A DNA stretch of 5,135 bases from Euryarchaeota archaeon UBA36 (GTDB taxonomy: Archaea; Thermoplasmatota; Poseidoniia; Poseidoniales; Thalassarchaeaceae), in NCBI GenBank assembly GCA_002496485.1, contig DAJW01000058.1, forward strand, positions 1 to 5,135. Reading direction: 5' to 3'. A model generated the notes under the pieces. It ran no database searches. It was given only the letters and a program-made list of their open reading frames with translations, and was not told the DNA's origin. Positions 1 through 5,135 of this stretch are shown here, in pieces; the stretch's first letter is position 1; every line of letters starts with the position of its first letter. Position numbers and translations under genes: made by a program.

Positions 1-2090
1 TGATTCAAATCTAGATTTTTCTTCAGGGATGATGGATCTTGTATTAGCCAATTTACTGCTGGTTGATCAGACATGCTATTAGTGATACGTGTCCTAAATT
101 CTAATTCAGGACGTTCCGAATCAGGAGAACACAATGATACTCGCATATATCCTAGAGGGGTGCCGTCGCAGTCTTGAGATACTTCCGCTCTAATTCCAAA
201 AGTTCGCTGAACAGTGAAAGTAACCAAAGACGTAAGATTAGAGTTTCCATCACTAGTTATTTCAAGCTGAATTTCTGCTATGTCAGAATCTTCTCTGTCC
301 AAACTTGGCTTAATCTCTAGTCTTAATTCCGCGGTTTGAAATCTTGGTAGTTGGACTCCCGATTCCTCGCCATTGGGGTCTGGTGGATAATGGAAGGTAC
401 CATCACCTGGGTCTTCGGTGATTTGTTCATTTGTAGAATTGTCGAAAATTCGAATCAAAGATTTAGATCTTTTCAAAACATCGATTCTAAATGAATCAGG
501 GCCAAAAGCTGAATTGAATATTTCTAAAATGAATGGATTGAATTCATCATGATTGACAAACCTTGGAATTGTTGAATCGATTGATCCTGGCCTAGATGAA
601 TTAGCTATTGGAACCTTGTGATCATCGGACCAAATGGAAACTACGGGTGGCGTATATACATCAGTTTCCTCTAGATTATATACTATTTCGTCTAAATCTA
701 CGAACGCTTCAGCTCCATTGACTATTCCTTCTGCAGAAACTCTGATTGTGATTTTAGAAGGAGTTCCAGTTAAATCTTCGGGGGCCTTTAGTGATAGTGT
801 CGCATAGACTGTGGACCCGCCAGATTGAATTTCATAACCTTCTGGTGAGTCTACTTCTACTAACCAAGAGCTGCCTAGCGTAGTCCTTAGATCTACTTCG
901 GCTGTAATGGCTTTACTCGAGTCCCCAATATTTTTTATTTCGAGATCGACATAACTGTATTGACCTGGAGCCACATATACGGTCGAACCACTGTTACGAT
1001 CTTTGACTGATATTCCCCATTCCATCATAGTTATTTTTTCATGTTCAATAGTTACCTGATTTCCTTGGATATCCGTAACCCTCAGCTCAACTGAATATTC
1101 GCCTGAAGGTAAGTCACTGGGATAATTCCAAATATATGTACCAAAGATTCCATTGTTTGAATCTTCTATTCCTTCGTCTGCTCCGGTGATTCTGTGATCT
1201 ACTCTGTAGATTCCATCGGGATCACGGACAAATAATTCTATAATCTTAATATCATAACGGCCGAAAGCACTCTGAACATCTATTGAAAACTGCATTTTCA
1301 TTTCATCTTCTACATCATTTGGGTACCATTCTAATTTCGAACCTTCTGCAATCTGAGCCCCCTTCCTCTGAGTCTTGATTATAGTATCTGCTAATGCATT
1401 ACCATCGACTTCTAAACTAGAATGTCTATTATCTCCAGAAATCTGATTCCAAGCGATTTCGGCTTCGCAATTTGAAAATAGACCATCATTACATCCACTC
1501 ATTGTAGCTGTAACTTTGACCTCAAGTTGCTCATCCTTCTGGATTGAGAACATCTGATTTGAGCCTATAGATATGTCGAAACTTTCGTAATCAAAGTCGC
1601 ATGAATTTTGGAAACTTGATTCACAAACTGTTCCATCCCAATTAGTTTTACCAATTTCTCCGGATGGAGTTTCGATTGAAATTGTCCAATCGACACTTGA
1701 TTGAGAAGGTCCAGTTGCTTTCATGAATAAATTTACAGTTACGAAATATGAGTCTTCAGATGCGAATTTGCGGCCAAAAAAATCTATGGATGAAAGAAAT
1801 TCATTGGTCTTAAACTCGACATCTTCATCTAAGGCACTTTTAGATTCTTGACCTCCTGATTCGGGTATTTTAGTAGTTATCAATCCATCCATGTCTGACT
1901 CATTAGCGGTAGAAAAATATAGGGAATACAAGTTCGTTTCGGAAGTACTAGAATATCGGGAATCAGTATCTTTTTCTAATTCAAGACTAGGTGATGAAAA
2001 TACTAAAGTTGGAGATATAAATAGGGCAGAAATTAGAAATGCAAATAATATCTTTCGAACATTGTAGTTGGCGTTTGACTCTTTTTCCAC
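1..2090 (-). CDS. Large secreted/surface protein with Ig-like and NEW3-like modules (partial, C-terminus outside window)
   Basis: The frame is open from a GTG at 2090 to the window edge, giving at least 696 residues. GTG is the only usual start ahead of the signal peptide: an in-frame TAA lies two codons upstream and no ATG precedes the hydrophobic stretch. Residues 1-13 are polar and end in Arg-Lys, about 14-31 are hydrophobic, and cleavage is likely near 33-35, so the protein is exported by Sec. Residues about 265-355 look like an Ig-like beta domain (G-x-Y-x-W then SGEYSVELRVTDIQGN). Residues about 358-470 match the pattern of NEW3/CARDB-type domains (VAPGQ, VDLEIKNIGDSS, later a Gly/Ser turn and a second strand set). 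Cysteines come in close pairs: C156/C164, C200/C208 and C641/C654, suggesting disulfides. No catalytic motif or membrane anchor is seen; an anchor could lie in the missing C-terminus. Such long beta-rich exported proteins are common in marine Poseidoniia. Adhesion, substrate binding or an envelope role are all possible. Confidence 0.85.
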   Translation of the reverse strand, partial: MEKESNANYNVRKILFAFLISALFISPTLVFSSPSLELEKDTDSRYSSTSETNLYSLYFSTANESDMDGLITTKIPESGGQESKSALDEDVEFKTNEFLSSIDFFGRKFASEDSYFVTVNLFMKATGPSQSSVDWTISIETPSGEIGKTNWDGTVCESSFQNSCDFDYESFDISIGSNQMFSIQKDEQLEVKVTATMSGCNDGLFSNCEAEIAWNQISGDNRHSSLEVDGNALADTIIKTQRKGAQIAEGSKLEWYPNDVEDEMKMQFSIDVQSAFGRYDIKIIELFVRDPDGIYRVDHRITGADEGIEDSNNGIFGTYIWNYPSDLPSGEYSVELRVTDIQGNQVTIEHEKITMMEWGISVKDRNSGSTVYVAPGQYSYVDLEIKNIGDSSKAITAEVDLRTTLGSSWLVEVDSPEGYEIQSGGSTVYATLSLKAPEDLTGTPSKITIRVSAEGIVNGAEAFVDLDEIVYNLEETDVYTPPVVSIWSDDHKVPIANSSRPGSIDSTIPRFVNHDEFNPFILEIFNSAFGPDSFRIDVLKRSKSLIRIFDNSTNEQITEDPGDGTFHYPPDPNGEESGVQLPRFQTAELRLEIKPSLDREDSDIAEIQLEITSDGNSNLTSLVTFTVQRTFGIRAEVSQDCDGTPLGYMRVSLCSPDSERPELEFRTRITNSMSDQPAVNWLIQDPSSLKKNLDLN

Positions 2091-2135
2091 GTCTTACCGC
2101 AGCATTCGAGATGTTAAAGGATTGGGGGAATTAGA

Positions 2136-2146
2136 GTATCATATGC
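2136..2146 (-). promoter_or_regulatory. Candidate TATA-like element for the secreted-protein gene
   Basis: Read on the minus strand this is GCATATGATAC, an AT-rich box about 50 nt ahead of the GTG at 2090. An archaeal TATA box here would place transcription start near 2112-2115 and leave a leader of about 20-25 nt. No strong Shine-Dalgarno precedes the GTG, only GGTAAG. This is a weak assignment by composition and spacing. I see no clear TATA box for the tRNA on the other strand in the rest of 2091-2219. Confidence 0.22.
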
Positions 2147-2219
2147 ATCGATTTTTTGACAATTTGGCAATATCCGAGAGAGCGCTCGATTGAAAGGTAA
2201 TTACTCTGTAGGGTAGCCT

Positions 2220-2304
2220 GCAGGGGTACCCGAGTGGTCAAAGGGGCCGGACTTAAGCTCCGGTGCGAAGAGCTTCGTGGGTTCAAATCCCACCCCCTGC
2301 ACCA
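2220..2304 (+). tRNA. tRNA-Leu (anticodon UAA), 3' CCA encoded
   Basis: The whole cloverleaf folds by hand. The acceptor stem is GCAGGGG (2220-2226) with CCCCTGC (2294-2300), followed by discriminator A and encoded CCA. The D-arm is CCC/GGG around GAGTGGTCAAA. The anticodon stem is CCGGA/TCCGG with loop CTTAAGC, anticodon TAA at 2254-2256. A 13-nt class II variable arm contains GAA/TTC around GAGC. The T-arm is GTGGG/CCCAC with loop TTCAAAT. The long variable arm and discriminator A fit leucine, and the tRNA reads UUA (and UUG by wobble). No intron is present. The D-arm and T-loop sequences resemble archaeal tRNA-Leu rather than bacterial, which is the main clue to the host lineage. Confidence 0.97.
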
Positions 2305-2310
2305 ATAATA

Positions 2311-2712
2311 TTACTTAAATTTGGTAATCAAACATCCTAAATTTCCTGACAAACCGGGGATTTCTAATTTACTAACTTTAACCGAAGCAGCTGCAATATT
2401 ATTATTTTTGAATAACAATTCAATAATCTCATTAGCGATAGTTTCTAACAAATCATACCTTTTAATTTCTAAAACAGAATCCAATGACTCTTTCAAAAAT
2501 TCATAACTCAAGAAATCGGGAGAATCTGGTTCTAGTGAGTTGTTTCCCGATACAAATACTGTAATATCAAATTTAACAGACTGTTTAAATCCCTGTTCAT
2601 ATTCATGTATGCCAACTTCAATTTCTCTAGTTTCGTCTTCAAGAAATAACATAGTTGATAATTCAGAATTAGTAGAAATCAAATTGTTGAAATTTCCGTT
2701 TAAGTCATTCAT
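2311..2712 (-). CDS. folB: Dihydroneopterin aldolase (FolB family)
   Basis: At 133 residues this is slightly longer than E. coli FolB (about 120). FolB cleaves 7,8-dihydroneopterin to 6-hydroxymethyl-dihydropterin plus glycolaldehyde in folate synthesis, in the cytoplasm. GIHEYEQ aligns with E. coli GVYDWEQ, so E39 is the expected active-site glutamate. LSYEFL supplies the pterin-contacting Y70, LLETIANEI supplies the pterin-anchoring E90, and VSKLEIPG supplies the conserved lysine K115. All key residues therefore look intact. The ATG at 2712 is preferred because a GAGG lies 6 nt upstream inside the last codons of the reductase gene; the later in-frame ATG at 2652 (residue 21) gives a more typical length but has no ribosome site. 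The gene begins 1 nt after the reductase stop, so the two are co-transcribed and probably translationally coupled. An epimerase-type relative (FolX) cannot be excluded from sequence alone. Confidence 0.85.
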   Translation of the reverse strand: MNDLNGNFNNLISTNSELSTMLFLEDETREIEVGIHEYEQGFKQSVKFDITVFVSGNNSLEPDSPDFLSYEFLKESLDSVLEIKRYDLLETIANEIIELLFKNNNIAAASVKVSKLEIPGLSGNLGCLITKFK

Positions 2713-2713
2713 A

Positions 2714-3475
2714 TTATTCCTCAGTTTCGAAAACTATATCTCGTTTTCTTGAGAGTAGGCGCTCGCCACAATCTACAAAAATTGTTTGTCCGGTAATTGA
2801 TTTATTATTCATCAGAAAAGTAACTGATTCTGCTATTTCATCTGGTGTAGGCCCCCTTTCTAGAGGTGATTGTTTCTGTGCCTTGATTAACCCAGTATCT
2901 GTTTGATCGGGACTAGCTAAGGTGTGCCCTGGTGCAACAGAATTGATTCTGGCTCTGGGGGCTAATCCTATTGCCAAAGCATTGGTCATACCTAACATAG
3001 CAAATCTTGATGCAGTATATGATAAATAATCTGGGTTTGGTGTTGCTATCTTTTGATCCAAGATATTAACAATACTCCCCTCATTATCTTCGGATAACTG
3101 TTTCATCAAGCTGTTTATTAGGATGAGTTGCGATTTGCCATTGACCGACATATGTAGATCCCATTTATTATTCTCAAAATTTGATATATCATCATATTCA
3201 AAAACGGATGCATTGTTGACTAGAGCTTGGATTTCGCCGATTTTCTTATTTGCTCTATTAATCAATGTACTAGTTGACAATTGGTCGGTAAAATCACAAT
3301 GAACTACGCAAGAAGAAACTCCGTAAGTTTCAATTTCTTCAGCTAAAGCATGTGCTTCTGATTTAGATTTTCTGTATTGAATTGCTACGGAATAACCACT
3401 TTTTCCAAGGTTCAGACTAATTGCTTTTCCTATTCTTACGGAGCCCCCTGTAACTAATACCGCACCCTTACTCAT
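2714..3475 (-). CDS. PTR1/FolM-like pteridine reductase (short-chain dehydrogenase)
   Basis: This 253-residue protein has the size of a classical SDR. It shows the nucleotide-binding TGGSVRIG (residues 9-16), a basic QYRKS after the second strand that favours NADPH, NNAS at 87-90, and a VAPG-type segment after the active site. LDQ (139-141) followed by YTASR (153-157) places Asp140 and Tyr153 thirteen apart, the same spacing as Asp181 and Tyr194 of Leishmania pteridine reductase 1. This, with TGxxxRIG and NNAS, points to a pteridine/dihydrofolate reductase rather than a fatty-acid or sugar SDR. The expected catalytic lysine is Arg157. The start at 3475 has GGGAG 5 nt upstream. The downstream folB neighbour supports a role in making or keeping tetrahydropterin or tetrahydrofolate. 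The exact substrate is inferred, and another SDR activity is possible given the Lys-to-Arg change. Confidence 0.82.
   Translation of the reverse strand: MSKGAVLVTGGSVRIGKAISLNLGKSGYSVAIQYRKSKSEAHALAEEIETYGVSSCVVHCDFTDQLSTSTLINRANKKIGEIQALVNNASVFEYDDISNFENNKWDLHMSVNGKSQLILINSLMKQLSEDNEGSIVNILDQKIATPNPDYLSYTASRFAMLGMTNALAIGLAPRARINSVAPGHTLASPDQTDTGLIKAQKQSPLERGPTPDEIAESVTFLMNNKSITGQTIFVDCGERLLSRKRDIVFETEE
2719..2722 (-). promoter_or_regulatory. Shine-Dalgarno site of folB
   Basis: GAGG on the minus strand, inside the final GAG-GAA codons of the upstream reductase gene, 6 nt before the folB ATG at 2712. It decides the longer folB start over the ATG at 2652 and indicates translational coupling. 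Confidence 0.65.
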
Positions 3476-3480
3476 ATATG

Positions 3481-3485
3481 CTCCC
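3481..3485 (-). promoter_or_regulatory. Shine-Dalgarno site of the pteridine reductase gene
   Basis: GGGAG on the minus strand, followed by 5 nt and the ATG at 3475. It fixes the reductase start and implies a leadered transcript. Confidence 0.65.
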
Positions 3486-3491
3486 GAATAG

Positions 3492-3508
3492 TCAGTAGAT
3501 ATTACTGA
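3492..3508. promoter_or_regulatory. Inverted repeat in the divergent control region, possible operator
   Basis: TCAGTA-GATAT-TACTGA: perfect 6-bp arms around a 5-nt centre, between the divergent pterin operon and lipA. Its size suits a dimeric helix-turn-helix regulator. It would overlap the predicted start of the reductase transcript. A 6-bp palindrome can arise by chance, and no second copy was seen in the window. Confidence 0.3.
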
Positions 3509-3522
3509 TTGTATTTAGGAAT

Positions 3523-3532
3523 GATATACAAA
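3523..3532 (-). promoter_or_regulatory. Candidate TATA-like box of the pterin operon
   Basis: On the minus strand this reads TTTGTATATC, similar to an archaeal TATA box. It would place transcription start near 3502 and give a leader of about 27 nt carrying the GGGAG site. The core is nearly symmetrical (GATATAC on the plus strand), so it might also serve lipA; a lipA transcript from it would have a leader of about 95 nt if translation starts at 3647. Assigned by eye only. Confidence 0.28.
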
Positions 3533-3586
3533 CCTAATAGGATAATGGTTAATTTCCATCGTTCTCACGGTGTAATAATGGGGACG

Positions 3587-3694
3587 CGCCTTCCAAATCT
3601 AGATGACATAGTATTGTCGAATCAAGTTTGTAGTGGGAGCGTAAGTATGAATCCGAAAGAAAAAAGGAAGAAGCTCAGAAAACGCCTTCCAAAT
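3587..3694 (+). repeat. 12-bp direct repeat CGCCTTCCAAAT flanking the lipA start
   Basis: CGCCTTCCAAAT occurs at 3587-3598, ahead of the preferred lipA start, and again at 3683-3694 inside lipA, 96 bp apart and in the same reading frame. Both copies encode (R)LPN; the second is the conserved LipA N-terminal RLPNWFK segment. Flanking sequences do not match, so only the short word is duplicated. Confidence 0.5.
3635..3639 (+). promoter_or_regulatory. Shine-Dalgarno site of lipA
   Basis: GGGAG, 7 nt before the ATG at 3647. It is the best placed ribosome site among the in-frame starts at 3509 (TTG), 3521, 3545, 3578 and 3647, so it decides the chosen start. Confidence 0.55.
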
Positions 3695-4627
3695 TGGTTT
3701 AAGACTTCATTGCCTATTGGTATATCACAGGTTCGATACAATGAAACTAAAAATAGTGTTGAAAAAAATAATCTAAATACCGTTTGTGAAGAAGCTAGGT
3801 GCCCGAATATTCATGATTGTTGGGGGAGAGGTACGGCCACATTTATGATTGCTGGTGAAGTTTGTACCAGGGGTTGTAGATTTTGTGCTGTTGGTACGGT
3901 AAAGACTCCGCCACCTTTGAATAACAATGAGCCAAAAGAATTAGCGGAAGCAGTTTCAAAAATGGGACTAAATCACGCGGTCATTACTGTAGTAAATAGA
4001 GATGATTTGCCCGATGGAGGGGCTAATCATTATAGGAGATGCATATTAGAAATCAACAAAAAAAATCCTGAGGTAGGATTAGAGTTACTCTGTTCGGATT
4101 TAGATGGTAATTTAGCGGCATTAGCTGACCTTCTGAAAGATATACCATTGAAAGTATTCGCTCATAACGTAGAGTGTGTACCTAGACTTGATAGTAAGGT
4201 TAGGGACCCTAGGGCATCATTCGAACAATCAATAAATATTCTAAAGGAAGCTAAGAGAATTAGACCAGATTTGAAGATTAAGTCGAGTATCATGGTAGGG
4301 CTAGGAGAAACTAATGAAGAGGTAACTGAGGCAATGATGATATTGAGAGGTGCTGGCGTGGAAATGATTACTATCGGGCAATACTTACAACCGGGAGATA
4401 GGCACTTGCCAGTAGATAGATTTCCTGAACCTAGTCAATTTGCTAAATGGGATAGTGAGGCGCGAAGTTTGGGATTCAAAGCTGTCGCTAGTGGACCTCT
4501 AGTTAGGTCTAGTTACAGAGCTGGATTATTATGGGAAGAAGCAGAAGGAGGTATTCCCGTAGTTACTAGAGAATCAACAGGTTCTGCAGTTAGTGAGCTA
4601 CATGATGAAATAGAGGTGATAAAATAA
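3647..4627 (+). CDS. lipA: Lipoyl synthase (radical SAM)
   Basis: LipA inserts two sulfurs into a protein-bound octanoyl group to make lipoate, using two 4Fe-4S clusters. From the ATG at 3647 the protein has 326 residues, the usual length (E. coli 321). The auxiliary-cluster motif CX4CX5C is C47, C52 and C58 in CEEARCPNIHDC; the radical-SAM motif CX3CX2C is C73, C77 and C80 in CTRGCRFC; and the C-terminal RSSY serine motif is at 287-290. RDDLPDGG, GLGETNEEV, TIGQYLQPG and ASGPLVRSSY are all present, so the enzyme should be active. Some usually conserved spots differ: VNRDDL for VDRDDL, LLCSDLDGN for the PDFxG segment, and FAHNVECV for FNHNLETV. The frame stays open for 46 codons upstream to a TTG at 3509, but conserved LipA sequence begins only after 3647 and GGGAG supports that start. 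The stop overlaps the inferred start of the E1 alpha gene, so the two form an operon. Confidence 0.96.
   Translation: MNPKEKRKKLRKRLPNWFKTSLPIGISQVRYNETKNSVEKNNLNTVCEEARCPNIHDCWGRGTATFMIAGEVCTRGCRFCAVGTVKTPPPLNNNEPKELAEAVSKMGLNHAVITVVNRDDLPDGGANHYRRCILEINKKNPEVGLELLCSDLDGNLAALADLLKDIPLKVFAHNVECVPRLDSKVRDPRASFEQSINILKEAKRIRPDLKIKSSIMVGLGETNEEVTEAMMILRGAGVEMITIGQYLQPGDRHLPVDRFPEPSQFAKWDSEARSLGFKAVASGPLVRSSYRAGLLWEEAEGGIPVVTRESTGSAVSELHDEIEVIK
4613..4620 (+). promoter_or_regulatory. Strong Shine-Dalgarno site of the E1 alpha gene
   Basis: GAGGTGAT lies inside the last lipA codons and is an eight-base match to the complement of the 16S rRNA 3' end. The last G of GAGG is 7 nt from the A of the ATA codon at 4624, normal spacing. 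No ATG, GTG or TTG of the E1 frame lies within range, so the site points to ATA as the start, or to a changed ATG. Confidence 0.6.
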
Positions 4628-5135
4628 CAAAAAAAGGGGATGAATCACTCAGCATCCCTACAGCACCATTCAGGCCCGGTGATGAGTCGAGTTTTGATCA
4701 GTGGCCTTGGTCACCGGAGGATTTTTCCAGACCAAATCCAGGAAAATGTACTGCTGAAGATACTATGATTATTGCCAAGGGTCTGGTTAGAGTTTTGGGT
4801 GATGACAACAAAGCTAACGGAGAATGGAATCCCGGACTGAAACCTGAGTTATTGATAACTGGTTTGGAGCATATGGTTAGGCTAAGAATTTTTGATGATA
4901 GGATGATGAAGATGCAACGAACTGGTAAATTATCCTTCTACATGAGGTCTTTCGGAGAAGAATGTGTGGCAATTGCGCAAACTATGGCATTGAATGAAGA
5001 TGATTGGATTTTTCCAACATATCGTCAGCCTGGTGCCCAATTTGTAAGAGGTAGAGATATGGTTAGTATGATATGTCATTGCATTGGAAATGTGGAAGAT
5101 AATATCAAAGGTAGGCAGATGCCAGTTCATTATTC
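4624..5135 (+). CDS. 2-oxoacid dehydrogenase E1 component, alpha subunit, BkdA1-like (partial, C-terminus outside window)
   Basis: E1 alpha with E1 beta forms the thiamine-diphosphate decarboxylase of a branched-chain 2-oxoacid (or related) dehydrogenase complex and passes acyl groups to lipoyl-E2. About 170 residues are visible. They resemble bacterial BkdA1: an N-terminal P-x(4)-RPGDESSFD (residues 12-25), GLVRVLGDDNKANGEWNPGL (53-72), RIFDDRMMKMQRTGKLSFYM (88-107), GEECVAIAQTMAL (111-123), FPTYRQPG (130-137) and KGRQMPVHY (162-170). The thiamine-diphosphate GDG motif lies beyond the edge. Conserved sequence begins well upstream of the first in-frame ATG (4765, residue 48), yet the frame back to its stop at 4606 has no ATG, GTG or TTG. 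The chosen start is ATA at 4624, overlapping the lipA TAA as ATAA and following GAGGTGAT. It may be a true rare start, or a G-to-A change or base error in ATGA. Starting at ATG 4765 is the fallback. Substrate preference (branched-chain or pyruvate) cannot be settled here. Confidence 0.85.
   Translation, partial: MTKKGDESLSIPTAPFRPGDESSFDQWPWSPEDFSRPNPGKCTAEDTMIIAKGLVRVLGDDNKANGEWNPGLKPELLITGLEHMVRLRIFDDRMMKMQRTGKLSFYMRSFGEECVAIAQTMALNEDDWIFPTYRQPGAQFVRGRDMVSMICHCIGNVEDNIKGRQMPVHY

Noticed and set aside
2140..2152. Overlapping palindromic hexamers CATATG, ATGCAT and ATCGAT
   Set aside because: AT-rich hexamer palindromes overlap easily by chance; there is no longer symmetry or repetition. At most it is part of a TATA-like element.
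2175..2188. GAGCGCTC palindrome and CGAG/CTCG hairpin upstream of the tRNA
   Set aside because: Only 4-bp arms in either pairing, with no T-run after it, and it sits about 30 nt upstream of the tRNA where neither a terminator nor a known operator is expected.
2321..2752. Two plus-strand open frames (2321-2506 and 2540-2752) opposite folB
   Set aside because: They are antisense shadows of folB and the reductase 3' end; their products are low-complexity with no family pattern, while folB has all its catalytic residues.
4606..4640. Homopolymer indel in the A7/G4 run as the reason E1 lacks a start
   Set aside because: Shifting the frame by one in either direction at the A-run meets stops at 4617, 4620 or 4625 and gives no ATG, GTG or TTG for E1, so an indel there does not repair the start; a substitution at 4626 does.
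4640..4768. ATG at 4640 just after GGGG, opening a 42-codon frame that might be the E1 start or a small gene
   Set aside because: It is in a different frame from the conserved E1 sequence, its product resembles nothing, the G-run touches the ATG with no spacing, and it stops inside E1.
4930..5130. 66-codon minus-strand open frame
   Set aside because: It lies fully antisense to the conserved E1 alpha sequence and has no promoter, ribosome site or recognisable product.

Overview
This AT-rich window most likely comes from a low-GC marine euryarchaeon of the Poseidoniia (Marine Group II/III) kind. The best evidence is the tRNA-Leu, whose D-arm (CCC-GAGTGGTCAAA-GGG) and T-loop (TTCAAAT) are of archaeal rather than bacterial type. 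Supporting signs are heavy use of AGA/AGG (Arg) and ATA (Ile) codons, clear Shine-Dalgarno sites, and a long secreted protein of Ig-like/NEW3-like modules. The lineage is inferred; no search was possible.

Layout: (1) 1-2090, minus strand: a large secreted or surface protein with a signal peptide, N-terminal part only, still open at the window edge. (2) 2091-2219: a short divergent intergenic region. (3) 2220-2304, plus strand: tRNA-Leu(UAA) with encoded CCA. (4) 2311-3475, minus strand: a tight two-gene pterin operon, a PTR1/FolM-like pteridine reductase followed 1 nt later by a FolB-type dihydroneopterin aldolase; the operon ends 6 bp from the tRNA 3' end. (5) 3476-3646: a divergent control region with a 6-bp-arm inverted repeat. 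(6) 3647-4627, plus strand: lipoyl synthase LipA. (7) 4624-5135, plus strand: the N-terminal third of a BkdA1-like 2-oxoacid dehydrogenase E1 alpha subunit, cut by the window edge.

Two functional modules face away from each other across the 3476-3646 region: reduced pterin/folate synthesis on the left, and lipoate synthesis coupled to a lipoate-dependent 2-oxoacid dehydrogenase complex on the right. LipA would make the cofactor used by the E2 partner of the E1 encoded just after it.

The features most worth a second look are: the E1 alpha reading frame has no ATG, GTG or TTG before its family-conserved N-terminus, yet has a perfect GAGGTGAT Shine-Dalgarno placed correctly for an ATA codon that overlaps the lipA stop; the reductase has Arg in place of the nearly invariant catalytic SDR lysine; and a bacterial-type FolM-FolB pair sits in an archaeal background. 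No CRISPR array, insertion sequence or obvious defence system is visible.
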